Of a stretch of 64,000 nt of DNA, positions 1 to 9,295 are shown piece after piece. The notes beneath the pieces were generated by a model that was not told the origin of the DNA, searched no databases, and saw only the letters and a program-made list of their open reading frames with translations. How positions within the stretch are numbered: position 1 is the stretch's first letter; each line of letters begins with the position of its first letter. The position numbers and the translations under genes were made by a program. This DNA comes from Enterococcus larvae (lineage in GTDB: Bacteria; Bacillota; Bacilli; Lactobacillales; Enterococcaceae), in contig NZ_JAEDXU010000004.1 of assembly GCF_017830045.1 (NCBI RefSeq), forward strand, positions 62,001 to 126,000, in the 5' to 3' direction.

Positions 1-90
1 TGCTTTTATTTCATTTCGCCCTTATACTTACTTTTAGTAAGTTCAATTGCAAAAAAATAAAAATTTGTATGAATCGCAAGAAATAATTGA

Positions 91-120
91 TTATACGAGC
101 GATGGCTAAGATACTATAAT
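91..120 (+). promoter_or_regulatory. Putative promoter of the dioxygenase operon
   Basis: TTATAC and TATAAT are separated by 18 bp, about 65 bp upstream of the start codon. An ATCGC/GCGAT inverted repeat (about 72-103) overlaps the -35 region and could be an operator. The -35 match is moderate, so this is a tentative call. Confidence 0.4.
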
Positions 121-187
121 ATGACTAGAAGCGTTCCGTAACCTGATTGGCTATTTCATCGTATTCATATAATTGGAGGGTTTACCT

Positions 188-1159
188 ATGGACACACAAA
201 TCAGAGGATTACACCATGTCACAGCAATGACTTCAAGTGCTGAAAAAATTTATCGCTTTTTCACAGATATCTTGGGGCTTCGCTTGATAAAGAAAACCGT
301 GAATCAGGACGACATCGAAACCTATCACTTATACTTTACCGATGACTTAGGCAGTGCGGGAACAGACATGACCTTTTTTGATTTTCCGGGAATTCCAAAA
401 GGAACTAAAGGAACTGATTCTATTTCAAGAACTTCTTTCCGAGTAAAAAATGACGATTCCTTGATGTATTGGATCGAACGCTTTAACGAACACGATGTTA
501 CTCATGGCGAAATCATGGAGCGCTTTGGGAAAAAATATGTAGAATTTGAAGACTTTGACGAGCAGCGCTATCAATTGATTTCAGACGAAAATAATCAAGG
601 TGTAGCTGGCGGAACGCCTTGGAAAAATGCAAACGTTCCTGCTGAGCATGCCATCATCGGTTTAGGCCCTGTTTTCGTGACTGTGGCAAACTTCGAGCAC
701 ATGCAGCTGGTTTTGACAGATGTCTTAGGCTTTCGTCTAGTCGATGCAGAAGGCAGCTTCCATTTATTTGAAATCGGCGAAGGCGGAAATGGTGCCAGCA
801 TCATTGTTGCTCATCGTGATGATCTGCCTCAGGCAATGGAAGGCTTTGGAAATGTGCATCACTTGGCTTTACGTGTTGCGGATCAGGAAGCATTGCGCTT
901 TTGGATCAATAAAATCGATCAGCTGGAGTTCCCGAATTCCGGATTTGTCGAACGCTTCTATTTCGAGTCTGAGTACTTCATGGCTGCTCCTCATGTACTA
1001 TTTGAGCTTGCCACAGACGGCCCTGGCTTCCTTCAAGATGAAACCTATGAAGCTGCTGGAGAGAAGCTTTCTCTACCACCATTTTTAGAACCAAAACGTG
1101 AAGAGATCGAAGCGTTTGTACGTCCCTTCGATACCTCTGATGCCAATCAGGCCAGATAA
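188..1159 (+). CDS. Ring-cleaving dioxygenase, glyoxalase/VOC family (MhqO/MhqA-like)
   Basis: A 323-residue protein made of two vicinal-oxygen-chelate modules. The N-terminal module starts with GLHHVTAMT and the second around residue 155 with GLGPVFVTVANF. Metal-ligand candidates are the early His pair, the His in GNVHHLALRV and an acidic residue in the C-terminal module. Members of the family open hydroquinone or catechol rings with Fe(II) or Mn(II), and in Firmicutes they often serve quinone detoxification. I chose ATG 188 because GGAGGG lies 7 bp upstream; the earlier in-frame TTG overlaps that ribosome site. The flavin reductase gene follows after 12 bp, so the two probably form one operon. 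The substrate is inferred from the family only. Confidence 0.85.
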   Translation: MDTQIRGLHHVTAMTSSAEKIYRFFTDILGLRLIKKTVNQDDIETYHLYFTDDLGSAGTDMTFFDFPGIPKGTKGTDSISRTSFRVKNDDSLMYWIERFNEHDVTHGEIMERFGKKYVEFEDFDEQRYQLISDENNQGVAGGTPWKNANVPAEHAIIGLGPVFVTVANFEHMQLVLTDVLGFRLVDAEGSFHLFEIGEGGNGASIIVAHRDDLPQAMEGFGNVHHLALRVADQEALRFWINKIDQLEFPNSGFVERFYFESEYFMAAPHVLFELATDGPGFLQDETYEAAGEKLSLPPFLEPKREEIEAFVRPFDTSDANQAR

Positions 1160-1171
1160 AGGAGAGCTGTT

Positions 1172-1792
1172 ATGCTGCACTATTCAAGTAAGGATCTATC
1201 AAAAAAGCAGCAGTATAAGTTTCTATCAGGAAGCATCATTCCTCGGCCGATTGCTTGGGTCACGACCATGAGCACAGCTTCCGGAGTGGTAAATGCAGCG
1301 CCCTTCAGCTTTTTCAACGCTGCCTCTTCCGAGCTGCCGCTAATCACTTTAGCGATCCTTAGAAAACAGGGTCACATGAAGGATACTGCCAGAAATATTC
1401 TGGAAAATCACGAGCTAGTCATTCATTTAGTGGATGATCAAGTGCTGGCTGAAATGAATCAGACAGCCGCTTCTTTATCGGAAGATGAGAGTGAAATCTT
1501 GCTCAACCACATTGAGACCGTTCCGAGTCGCTCAGTTTCCGTGCCAGCTATCAAAAAGGCGAAGCTGCGTATGGAAGCAACACTCTATCAACATGTTGCC
1601 TTACAGGATCATGAAGGTGATGTGATCACAGATTTGATTATTGCTGAGGTAACTGACTTTCACTTCAGCGAAGCTGTTTTTGATGAAGAAAAAGAATACA
1701 TTCTTCCAGAAGCACTTCAGCCAGTTGCTCGTCTAGCTGGTACCGGCTACGCACACATCAGCAACATAACAAATTTGGAACGCCCTAAATAA
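1172..1792 (+). CDS. Flavin reductase family protein (FMN-binding split barrel)
   Basis: A 206-residue protein with the opening typical of the flavin-reductase-like split barrel: SGSIIPRPIAWVTTMS at about residues 20-35, then NAAPFSFFNAASS. These segments bind FMN in the family. AAAGGAG lies 7 bp before the ATG. It sits 12 bp downstream of the ring-cleaving dioxygenase, and such pairs are common in quinone or aromatic stress operons. The reductase may supply reduced flavin or act on quinones directly. The specific substrate cannot be read from the sequence. Confidence 0.85.
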   Translation: MLHYSSKDLSKKQQYKFLSGSIIPRPIAWVTTMSTASGVVNAAPFSFFNAASSELPLITLAILRKQGHMKDTARNILENHELVIHLVDDQVLAEMNQTAASLSEDESEILLNHIETVPSRSVSVPAIKKAKLRMEATLYQHVALQDHEGDVITDLIIAEVTDFHFSEAVFDEEKEYILPEALQPVARLAGTGYAHISNITNLERPK

Positions 1793-1797
1793 GCATA

Positions 1798-1830
1798 AAG
1801 TGTGGGACATCATCTGTTCCACACTTTTTT
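1798..1830 (+). terminator. Rho-independent terminator of the dioxygenase operon
   Basis: AAAGTGTGG pairs with CCACACTTT across a short loop and is followed by TTTTT, six bases after the flavin reductase stop. Confidence 0.8.
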
Positions 1831-1867
1831 ATGCCTTAAAGGACAGGGCAGAAGCAGCTTCAAAGAT

Positions 1868-1924
1868 AATAAGACGGAATTCACTAAGATTTATAGAAAA
1901 AATTTTAGTGAATTCCGTCTTATT
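1868..1924. repeat. Dispersed hairpin repeat, copy A
   Basis: A 20-bp perfect inverted repeat, AATAAGACGGAATTCACTAA, around a 17-base AT-rich centre. Its arms match copy B (8913-8969) except where both arms change together (GAC/GTC against GCC/GGC). The 1793-2006 gap holds this element and the preceding terminator and no credible gene. Confidence 0.8.
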
Positions 1925-2006
1925 GTCTGTATGATCTCTGTGTTCTTCTTTTTTATCTCAAAACAATCAGTATGGCATTGTTCTTATCCAGCTTTTATTG
2001 TCTCAA

Positions 2007-2372
2007 TCAATCGGTTGTTTTTTCCGGTCTCAAATCGACGATTGGGACATTACTATCTAATATCCCGCTAGGGCCGTTCAGCTGTAGTGCATGAAGTCGA
2101 TCATCAAAATCCAACGTCATCGCTTCGTCTAAGTAACGCTTGGAGTAATCCTTGATATAAATATCTCCTACATTGTTTTCCAACGATTCGGCGTAGTCTT
2201 TATGGGATTGCGACTTATCCAGTATCAATAAACGAAAGCTCGTATCCAAAGAACAATACCCAACCTTCGAGTACTCCCCTACACCATCATCCAAATCCAA
2301 AATAACAATTGTGTCCTCTTTGATATAGGTCAACAGCTTTTCCTGTGCTTTATCCGTGATTTTCAAATACAT
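2007..2372 (-). CDS. HesB/YqkB-like iron-sulfur cluster biosynthesis family protein
   Basis: A 121-residue protein opening MYLKITDKAQEKL, typical of the HesB/IscA-like fold as seen in Firmicute YqkB proteins. The conserved C-terminal cysteines of true A-type scaffolds are absent: only one Cys (YCSLDTSFRL) is visible. It is therefore a divergent member and its role in Fe-S assembly is not assured. AAGGGG lies upstream of the ATG. It faces the dioxygenase operon and lies 73 bp downstream of the carbonic-anhydrase-like gene on the same strand. Confidence 0.65.
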   Translation of the reverse strand: MYLKITDKAQEKLLTYIKEDTIVILDLDDGVGEYSKVGYCSLDTSFRLLILDKSQSHKDYAESLENNVGDIYIKDYSKRYLDEAMTLDFDDRLHALQLNGPSGILDSNVPIVDLRPEKTTD

Positions 2373-2445
2373 GAATCTCGCCCCTTCCTACCTATGATTT
2401 TAGCACGCAGTAGGAAAAAATCCGATCATTCTGCACTTCTGTCGA

Positions 2446-2943
2446 CTAGTGTACCATTTTTGAAAAAAGGCCTTTTTGGTGTTTTTGCGCAAGTTTGATA
2501 TAATGCATGGCATTCTCTCTGTTCTTTGCGATTTCTGCCTCTGTCAATGGGCGAATGACTCTTGCTGGCCTGCCGAACGCCAAAACACCTGCCGGAATCT
2601 TCGTTCCTTCTGTAACTAGGGAACCAGCACCTACCATTGCATTTTCGCCAATGACTGACCCATTCAAAAGGATACTGCTCATCCCAATCAACGCGCCGTT
2701 TTGGATTTCACACCCATGGATCATACATTGATGACCAATCGTCACATATTCGCCAATGTGAACAGGCGCTTGCTTATCCACATGGATAACCGTACTATCC
2801 TGTATGTTGCTGCCCTTTCCAATACTGATTGCTTGATTGTCCCCTCTTAAAACCGCTTGATACCAGACACTCACGTCTTCCGCAAGCAGCACATCTCCAT
2901 AAACATCCGCACTTTCTGCGATAAAATTCTCTTTCTCTGCCAT
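2446..2943 (-). CDS. Gamma-carbonic anhydrase-like hexapeptide-repeat protein
   Basis: A 165-residue left-handed beta-helix protein. Repeated [I/V/L]-G-x4 steps run through residues about 15-130. Three likely metal-binding histidines are visible at about 54 (TVIHVD), 71 (IGHQC) and 76 (MIHGC), the spacing of the gamma-CA/YrdA/PaaY family. The family is trimeric with metal at subunit interfaces, but many bacterial members have unproven carbonic anhydrase activity. AGAGGGG lies 7 bp before the ATG. Confidence 0.85.
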   Translation of the reverse strand: MAEKENFIAESADVYGDVLLAEDVSVWYQAVLRGDNQAISIGKGSNIQDSTVIHVDKQAPVHIGEYVTIGHQCMIHGCEIQNGALIGMSSILLNGSVIGENAMVGAGSLVTEGTKIPAGVLAFGRPARVIRPLTEAEIAKNRENAMHYIKLAQKHQKGLFSKMVH

Positions 2944-2985
2944 GATCGATCCCCTCTTTTCTTGATTCTAGTATAGCAAAACTGG

Positions 2986-3033
2986 AACAAAAAGCTGCTC
3001 AGCAATCAGAATATCTGACTGTGAACAGCTTTA
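2986..3033 (-). terminator. Terminator of the ABC exporter operon
   Basis: On the minus strand AAAGCTGTTCA pairs with TGAGCAGCTTT, with an internal TCAG/CTGA helix, followed by TTTTTG. It lies 30 bp past the stop of the second ABC gene. Confidence 0.75.
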
Positions 3034-3062
3034 TATAATCACCTTGAGTTTAATAATTAAAA

Positions 3063-4829
3063 TTAATCATAGTCGCCATCTTCAGCGAACTGACTGTTGT
3101 AGAGCTTTTCATAAAAGCCGCCTTGTTCAAGAAGTTCATTGTGTGTTCCTTTTTCAATGATTTCTCCTTGATTCATCACTAAAATCAAGTCTGCTTCTCT
3201 GATTGTTGACAGTCGATGGGCAATAACAAAGCTGGTACGTCCCTGCATGACCTTATCCATCGCCTTTTGAATCAAGGCTTCCAAACGAGTATCCACCGAA
3301 CTGGTTGCTTCATCAAGAATCAGTATTTTCGGATCAGAAATCACCGCACGAGCAATTGTCAGCAGCTGCTTCTGTCCAAGAGATACGTTGTCTCCTTCAG
3401 CATTGATCTCCATCTCATACCCATCAGGCATTGTCCGAATAAAATGATCCACATTTGCTGTTTCAGCAGCATCAACGACTTCATAGTCTGTCGCATCCAG
3501 CTTACCAAAACGAATATTATCAGCAATCGTTCCTTGATAAAGCCAAGCATCTTGAAGAACCATTCCAAAAATCGAGCGAACATCACTTCGATTCATTTTT
3601 TTCGTATCAACACCGTCCACTTTGATGGCACCGCCATTGACATCATAGAAGCGCATCAGCAGGTTGATCAGTGTCGTTTTACCAGCACCGGTAGGTCCGA
3701 CAATAGCAACCGTCTGGCCAGCCTTCACTTCGAAGTTCAGGTCTTTGATCAGAGGCTTTTTCGGATCATAGCTAAAGCTGACATGATCGAATTGAACGTT
3801 CCCTTCTACTGGTTCCGGTAATAAAATATCCTTCTCATTGATTTCTTCTTCAGGCTCATCAAGAATCTCAAAGACACGCTTTGTTGCTGCGGAAGCACTT
3901 TGCAGCGCTGCAGACAGCTGTGTAATATTCCCCATCGGCTGACTGATCTGCCAAATATACTGAATCATTGCCTGCAATTGTCCTACTGCAATCACTTCAT
4001 AAATCACATCTCGACTTCCGAGAACCGCAATCACAATATACGTAGCATACGCAGTTAATTGAACCAGCGGCATCATCAAGCCGGAAATGAACGATGCTCT
4101 AAACCCATAATCTTGTAGATTCTGGTTTACCTGCTTGAAGCCGTCCAATGTCTGTTTCTCACGACCGTATAATTTCAAAATACTGAATCCGGTCATATTT
4201 TCCTGCACATATCCATTCAAATCACCCAAAGCATTCTGCATTCCCTGGAAATACTTTTGAGAAATCTTTACGATCGTCTGTGAAATGAAGATAGACAGCG
4301 GGATCATGATCATGGAAATCAATGCCAAACGAACATTGATGTAAAACATCATTCCTGCCGCCATCAAAATACCAAGGACAGCAGAAACAATATTGATGAA
4401 GCTCTGTTGCAGTGCATTACTTACAGCATCCACATCATTGGTCACTCTGGAAAGAATGTTCCCTTGCTGGTTTCTATCAAAATAAGAAACCGGCAACCGA
4501 TTGATTTTTTCATCAATATCTGTACGCAAGTCCTTCATTGAATCCTGAACGACTGTTGTCATCATATAACCAGATAAGAATTGAGCGGCACAATAGCCCA
4601 GCCCAACAAGTAATATCCAAATCAGACACTGTAGAATATATGAAAAATTGATTGCTTCCCCACGAGAAAGATTCTTCGCAATCTCAGTAGTAGGAAGACC
4701 GGACACATAAGGCATCGCCGCATTCAAGGCAACCGTCAGTACCGTAAAAATGATAACCAGAATAAACGTTTTCTTATAAGGCTTAATGTATTGACCTAAA
4801 CGTTTGATGGAAGAAAGCCCATTTTTCAT
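3063..4829 (-). CDS. ABC multidrug exporter half-transporter, EfrB/LmrD-type (catalytically competent subunit)
   Basis: A 588-residue protein: an N-terminal exporter membrane domain with six hydrophobic segments (about 20-310) and a C-terminal nucleotide-binding domain. Walker A is GPTGAGKTT, the signature is NVSLGQKQ, and Walker B is ILILDEATSS with the catalytic Glu present. The ATG overlaps the stop of the upstream partner gene (ATGA), so the two are translationally coupled. The pair resembles Enterococcus EfrAB and Lactococcus LmrCD, which export drugs and dyes as heterodimers. The S-L-G-Q signature deviates from LSGGQ. Which named system this is cannot be settled here. Confidence 0.9.
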   Translation of the reverse strand: MKNGLSSIKRLGQYIKPYKKTFILVIIFTVLTVALNAAMPYVSGLPTTEIAKNLSRGEAINFSYILQCLIWILLVGLGYCAAQFLSGYMMTTVVQDSMKDLRTDIDEKINRLPVSYFDRNQQGNILSRVTNDVDAVSNALQQSFINIVSAVLGILMAAGMMFYINVRLALISMIMIPLSIFISQTIVKISQKYFQGMQNALGDLNGYVQENMTGFSILKLYGREKQTLDGFKQVNQNLQDYGFRASFISGLMMPLVQLTAYATYIVIAVLGSRDVIYEVIAVGQLQAMIQYIWQISQPMGNITQLSAALQSASAATKRVFEILDEPEEEINEKDILLPEPVEGNVQFDHVSFSYDPKKPLIKDLNFEVKAGQTVAIVGPTGAGKTTLINLLMRFYDVNGGAIKVDGVDTKKMNRSDVRSIFGMVLQDAWLYQGTIADNIRFGKLDATDYEVVDAAETANVDHFIRTMPDGYEMEINAEGDNVSLGQKQLLTIARAVISDPKILILDEATSSVDTRLEALIQKAMDKVMQGRTSFVIAHRLSTIREADLILVMNQGEIIEKGTHNELLEQGGFYEKLYNSQFAEDGDYD

Positions 4830-6556
4830 GCTAATTCCTCCTCTGACAATTGAGAAGCCGCAATATCATAATATACTGGGCAATTCTCAAGTAATTCTCT
4901 GTGTGTTCCCATACCCACAATGTTACCTTCATTCAGGACAACAATCTTATCTGCATGCATGATCGTACCTACTCGCTGAGCCACGATCAATACCGTTGAA
5001 TTGCCGGTTTCCTTTTTCAAGCGAGCACGCAGCTTCGCATCTGTCTGATAATCCAACGCAGAAAAGCTATCGTCAAAGATATAGATTTCAGGCTCTCTAA
5101 TTACTGCACGAGCAATAGATAAACGTTGCTTTTGTCCACCGGAGAAATTCGCTCCCCCTTCGGACAAGAGCTCATCAAAGCCTAACTGCTTTTGAGAAAT
5201 GAATTCTGAAGCCTGAGCAATATCTGCTGCCCGCTCCATTTCCTCCATCGTCGCATCTTCTTTTCCGTAACGCAAATTGTCGGCAATCGTTCCCGTGAAC
5301 AACAACGCTTTTTGCGGAATATAACCGATTTTTTCACGTAGTGCGCTCAGCTTGTACTCACGAACATCGACACCATCTACCAGTACCTGTCCTTCAGAAA
5401 TATCATAAAACCTTGGAATCAGCTGGATCAGCGTAGATTTACCACTTCCTGTACTCCCAATAAACGCAACAGTTTCTCCTGGTGATGCCGTAAAATTCAC
5501 ATTTCGAACAACTGGACTTTGTGCATGTCCCGGATAAGCAAATGTCACATTTTTAAACTCTAAGTAACCCTTTGTTTCTGTTTCCGTAACACCTTGCTCA
5601 TTCTCTTTGATATCCGGCTGCATATCAAAAGCTTCTTGAATTCTGCGAGCAGAAACAGCCGCCCGTGGATACATCATAAACATACTGGCAAACAGCATGA
5701 ATGAAAACAGCGCATGGAAAATATATTCGATAAACGCAATCAGATCACCCACCGCCAAGTTGCCGGCATCGATCTGCAGTGTTCCGTTCCAGATGATCAA
5801 TACCATAACGATATTGAAAAGGAAGAAAAAGCCCGGTTGTGCAGCAGCCATTAAACGAAATAGGCTTTTAGAACTGCTGGTATAGTCATCATTGACTGTT
5901 TTAAAGCGAGATTCTTCAAACTTCTCATTTACAAATGCCCGGATCACTCGGAGTCCGGAAAGATTCTCTCTTAAAATACTATTGATTCCATCAAGGTTTT
6001 TCTGCTGCTTATTGGATAACGGCTCTGATATCTTCGCAATCAGCACCACTGCTATAAGCAGGATCGGCAATGCGCCTAAAACAAACAACCCCAAAAATGG
6101 ACTAGTTCGAACAACCATGACCAAGCTGACGATAAACATCATCGGTGTCATGAACCCTGTTCTCAATACATTCCCCATAAAAAGCATGATTTGATATGCA
6201 TCATTTGTTGTGCGGGTAATCAATGAAGAAACGCCCAGCGATTCATACTCATGATGAGAAAATGTCTGTACTTTTTCAAATAAATCGTTCCGAATATCCT
6301 GAACGATATGTGTTGTGATCCTTGCACCAAAGTACCCTAGCATGATATTCATAATAACACCGATAATTGTAATTCCAATCATCAACAGCCCCTGCTGTTT
6401 GACATATTCATAGTCATTTTGCTGGATACCGTTATCGATCATACGTGCCAAAATCGTCGGCAGCCCCAATTCAATCAATATAAACCCAAATACACAAATG
6501 AAATCTGCAAGCAATAATTTCTTATATCTCATTGTGTAATGCCACATCAATTTCAA
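4826..6556 (-). CDS. ABC multidrug exporter half-transporter, EfrA/LmrC-type (degenerate-site subunit)
   Basis: A 576-residue membrane-NBD fusion and the partner of the next gene. Walker A is GSTGSGKST and the signature is FSGGQKQR. Walker B reads IYIFDDSFSA, with Asp where the catalytic Glu is expected. That is the usual sign of the non-hydrolysing site in heterodimeric exporters such as LmrCD and BmrCD. I place the start at TTG 6556 because GGAG lies 8 bases upstream; the longer frame to 6613 has no ribosome site, and ATG 6547 is too far from it. Together the two genes should form one asymmetric exporter in the cytoplasmic membrane. Confidence 0.88.
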   Translation of the reverse strand: MKLMWHYTMRYKKLLLADFICVFGFILIELGLPTILARMIDNGIQQNDYEYVKQQGLLMIGITIIGVIMNIMLGYFGARITTHIVQDIRNDLFEKVQTFSHHEYESLGVSSLITRTTNDAYQIMLFMGNVLRTGFMTPMMFIVSLVMVVRTSPFLGLFVLGALPILLIAVVLIAKISEPLSNKQQKNLDGINSILRENLSGLRVIRAFVNEKFEESRFKTVNDDYTSSSKSLFRLMAAAQPGFFFLFNIVMVLIIWNGTLQIDAGNLAVGDLIAFIEYIFHALFSFMLFASMFMMYPRAAVSARRIQEAFDMQPDIKENEQGVTETETKGYLEFKNVTFAYPGHAQSPVVRNVNFTASPGETVAFIGSTGSGKSTLIQLIPRFYDISEGQVLVDGVDVREYKLSALREKIGYIPQKALLFTGTIADNLRYGKEDATMEEMERAADIAQASEFISQKQLGFDELLSEGGANFSGGQKQRLSIARAVIREPEIYIFDDSFSALDYQTDAKLRARLKKETGNSTVLIVAQRVGTIMHADKIVVLNEGNIVGMGTHRELLENCPVYYDIAASQLSEEELA

Positions 6557-6595
6557 GTAATCATCTCCTTCTTCAAAATTTAGCCCAGTGCTCCC

Positions 6596-6625
6596 ACTAT
6601 AGCATAAACTCAATCGTTTGGTAAA
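6596..6625 (-). promoter_or_regulatory. Putative promoter of the ABC exporter operon
   Basis: On the minus strand TTTACC and TATAGT are 18 bp apart, about 40 bp upstream of the TTG start. The -35 match is weak. Confidence 0.4.
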
Positions 6626-6973
6626 CTATCTGAGGAAGAAAATTCTAGTTTTTATCCCATTAAAAAGCAGCAGAAATCCAGCCCTTCAAGAGTTTTTATT
6701 TCTAAAGATACTGATAAATAATAGGAGTCCTTTCTATACTTCTGATTTATTCTATGATAAAATAGCAATAATTGTTGTAGAACCAACAAACAGAACGTTG
6801 AATTTTTTTGCACATAATAAAATGAAGTAATGACTAGGCTTCATTCTCCATTAACTCTATGTTTTTGGCGGCAAATACTTTTTAGGGTGGCACACCACCT
6901 CATTTTGTTGTGTACAAATTTTAGACAGAAAATCAATAAAATTGCGCAAGCATATAGAAGGAGATAATCAATT
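6626..6973. other. Intergenic region between the divergent efr-like and rpoY-rnjA operons
   Basis: No gene is supported here. It must hold the rpoY-rnjA promoter, but I see no -35/-10 pair I would defend. A small GGTGG-CACA-CCACC hairpin at 6886-6899 superficially resembles part of a T-box; no other T-box element accompanies it. Confidence 0.5.
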
Positions 6974-7186
6974 ATGATCTACAAGGTTTACTATCAAGAA
7001 ACAAAAGTAAGAAATCCCAAAAGAGAAGACACCCAATCTATTTATGTGGAAGGCGAAAGCGACGTTGCCGTGCGTCAGCTAGTCGAAGAAAATACACCCT
7101 ATAATATCGAATACGTCCAACTGCTTGATGGGAATCACTTAGCTTATGAGCAGGAGCATGCTGAGTTCAAATTGACGGAGTTTTAA
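6974..7186 (+). CDS. rpoY: RNA polymerase epsilon subunit (RpoY/YkzG)
   Basis: A 70-residue acidic protein opening [18 protein letters not shown], characteristic of the small epsilon subunit of Firmicute RNA polymerase (DUF1447). It associates with the core enzyme. The gene lies directly before RNase J1, the arrangement known from Bacillus and lactic acid bacteria, with a 3-bp gap and probable co-transcription. GAAGGAG precedes the ATG. Length and context agree with the family. Confidence 0.9.
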   Translation: MIYKVYYQETKVRNPKREDTQSIYVEGESDVAVRQLVEENTPYNIEYVQLLDGNHLAYEQEHAEFKLTEF

Positions 7187-7189
7187 CCT

Positions 7190-8863
7190 ATGAAAGTAAA
7201 TATAAAAAATAATGAAACCGGCGTTTTCGGTATTGGCGGTCTGGGTGAGATCGGTAAAAATACTTATGGTGTACAATTTCAGGATGAAATCATTCTGATC
7301 GATGCAGGAATCAAGTTCCCGGAAGACGACCTGTTGGGGATCGACTATGTCATCCCGGATTATAGCTACATTGTTCAAAACCTGCAGAAAGTTAAAGCAT
7401 TAGTCATTACGCATGGTCATGAGGACCATATCGGTGGCGTACCTTACTTATTGCGTCAGGCAAACATTCCAGTCTATGCGGGACCTTTGGCACTCGCACT
7501 TATTACAAATAAGCTAGACGAGCACGGTCTGCTTCGTGACGCAGAACTTCATGAAATCAATGAAGACACAGTCATTCGCTTTAGAAAGACTGTCATAAGC
7601 TTCTTCAGAACGACACATAGTATCCCGGATGCTTTAGGTGTTGTTGTGAAAACTCCTTCGGGAAACGTTGTTGCAACAGGAGATTTCAAATTTGATTTCA
7701 CTCCTGTCGGCGAACCGGCCAACCTTCACCGAATGGCTAAAATTGGTGAAGAAGGCGTACTATGTCTCCTTTCAGACAGTACCAATGCTGAAATACCAAC
7801 ATTCACAAAATCTGAGAAAACGATTGGTACCTCAATCAAGAAGATTTTCGAAAAAATAGACGGCAGAATCATCTTTGCCAGCTTTGCATCAAATATTTTC
7901 AGACTCCAGCAAGCCGCAGAAGCTGCGGTACGTACAGGTCGGAAAATTGCTGTATTCGGTCGAAGCATGGAAAATGCAATCGTCAACGGCGAACGCTTAG
8001 GATACATCAATGTACCAAAAGGAACCTTTGTTGATGCCTCTCAGCTTAATCATTTACCGGCGAATGAAGTGATGATTTTATGTACTGGGTCTCAAGGAGA
8101 ACCAATGGCCGCATTGAGTCGAATCGCTAATGGTACCCACAGACAGATATCTGTACAACCTGGCGATACAGTTGTCTTTTCAAGCTCTCCGATTCCAGGG
8201 AACACTACTAGCGTAAATCGTTTGATCAACCTGCTTTCTGAAGCTGGTGCAGAGGTCATTCATGGAAAGATCAACAATATCCATACCTCAGGACATGGCG
8301 GACAAGAAGAACAGAAACTGATGCTTCGTCTGATGAAACCGAAATACTTTGTTCCTGTACATGGAGAATTCAGAATGCTGAAAATCCATGCCTCTCTAGC
8401 TCAAGATGTCGGCGTACCAGAAGAGAACTGCTTCATCATGGAAAATGGCGATGTGTTGGCATTGACTGCCGACAGTGCACGTGATGCAGGACACTTCAAT
8501 GCCAGTGATGTCTATGTCGACGGAAATGGTGTCGGCGATATCGGCAATATCGTTCTGCGTGACCGCAGAATTTTATCAGAAGAAGGACTTGTTCTGGCTG
8601 TCGCTACAGTGGACATCAAAAACAAGGAAATTCAAGCAGGACCGGACATTCTCTCCAGAGGATTTGTCTACATGCGAGAATCCGGCGATATGATCAACGA
8701 AGGCCAGCGTCTGTTATTCCACGCAATGCGTGATGCGCTGAAGGACGATAACTGCACAGAAGCAAAATTGTGTGAAGCAATTACTGCCACACTGCAGCCT
8801 TACCTGTTTGAGAAAACAGAACGCCATCCAATGATTTTACCAATGATCATGACAGTGAATTAA
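7190..8863 (+). CDS. rnjA: Ribonuclease J1
   Basis: A 557-residue metallo-beta-lactamase/beta-CASP ribonuclease. The zinc motif HGHEDH is at residues 75-80, further ligands lie in [10 protein letters not shown] and [10 protein letters not shown], and the beta-CASP region carries the GSQGEP and HTSGHGG motifs. RNase J1 has 5'-exonuclease and endonuclease activity and acts in mRNA turnover and rRNA maturation with other degradosome factors. It starts 3 bp after rpoY, and CGGAG inside the rpoY end serves as ribosome site. The length is normal for RNase J1. Confidence 0.95.
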   Translation: MKVNIKNNETGVFGIGGLGEIGKNTYGVQFQDEIILIDAGIKFPEDDLLGIDYVIPDYSYIVQNLQKVKALVITHGHEDHIGGVPYLLRQANIPVYAGPLALALITNKLDEHGLLRDAELHEINEDTVIRFRKTVISFFRTTHSIPDALGVVVKTPSGNVVATGDFKFDFTPVGEPANLHRMAKIGEEGVLCLLSDSTNAEIPTFTKSEKTIGTSIKKIFEKIDGRIIFASFASNIFRLQQAAEAAVRTGRKIAVFGRSMENAIVNGERLGYINVPKGTFVDASQLNHLPANEVMILCTGSQGEPMAALSRIANGTHRQISVQPGDTVVFSSSPIPGNTTSVNRLINLLSEAGAEVIHGKINNIHTSGHGGQEEQKLMLRLMKPKYFVPVHGEFRMLKIHASLAQDVGVPEENCFIMENGDVLALTADSARDAGHFNASDVYVDGNGVGDIGNIVLRDRRILSEEGLVLAVATVDIKNKEIQAGPDILSRGFVYMRESGDMINEGQRLLFHAMRDALKDDNCTEAKLCEAITATLQPYLFEKTERHPMILPMIMTVN

Positions 8864-8875
8864 AGAAGTAAAACA

Positions 8876-9059
8876 AAAACTGAGGCTGAGACAGAAGTGT
8901 TTAGCTACAAGCAATAAGCCGGAATTCACGAAAATTGTTTCACAAATTTTTGTTGAATTCCGGCTTATTGTCGTAGGAGCTACTTCTGACTCGCCGTTTA
9001 TTCGGATTTAGGGTATGGAAAAGAGTGGCAACAGATTATTGTCCCACTCTCAGTTTTTT
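8876..9059. repeat. Composite inverted-repeat element containing dispersed hairpin repeat, copy B
   Basis: The inner hairpin (8913-8969) has 16-bp perfect arms, AATAAGCCGGAATTCA, matching copy A at 1868-1924 with paired changes. The outer arms are AACTGAGGCTGAGACA at the left and GTCCCACTCTCAGTTTT at the right, so the whole unit is a long imperfect palindrome. It follows rnjA directly. The remaining stretch to 9295 contains no gene I can support. Confidence 0.75.
9022..9059 (+). terminator. Terminator of rpoY-rnjA, right end of the composite repeat
   Basis: AGAGTGG pairs with CCACTCT around a 16-base loop region, followed by CAGTTTTTTC. Confidence 0.65.
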
Positions 9060-9295
9060 CTTCGTATGATACTTTTTCTGCTGGTTTAGATACCATTCTC
9101 TCACGATAAATCTTCATTATAGAAGAATGTCTGCGTTTCAACTATTCTCAACTACCTGTTTCACTTATCGTTACAGGCTTTCTGACATTTTTTTCTACTG
9201 TCTGATGCATATCATAGCTTTGTCTTGAAGAGCGAAAATGTAGTAAAGTCTCTTTCATCGACTACGATGCTGATTTTAAGCGGGTTTTAGCAACG

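Noticed and set aside
3216-3821. 201-codon plus-strand frame opposite the ABC exporter gene
   Set aside because: It is antisense to a clear nucleotide-binding domain, with no ribosome site and no recognisable protein pattern.
6884-6900. T-box-like AGGGTGG with a small hairpin upstream of rpoY
   Set aside because: No stem I, specifier or terminator accompanies it, and rpoY-rnjA is not a tRNA-related operon.
9061-9295. Degenerate transposase remnant between rnjA and the hydrolase
   Set aside because: Short readable stretches exist on the minus strand, but no frame or motif supports an IS family.
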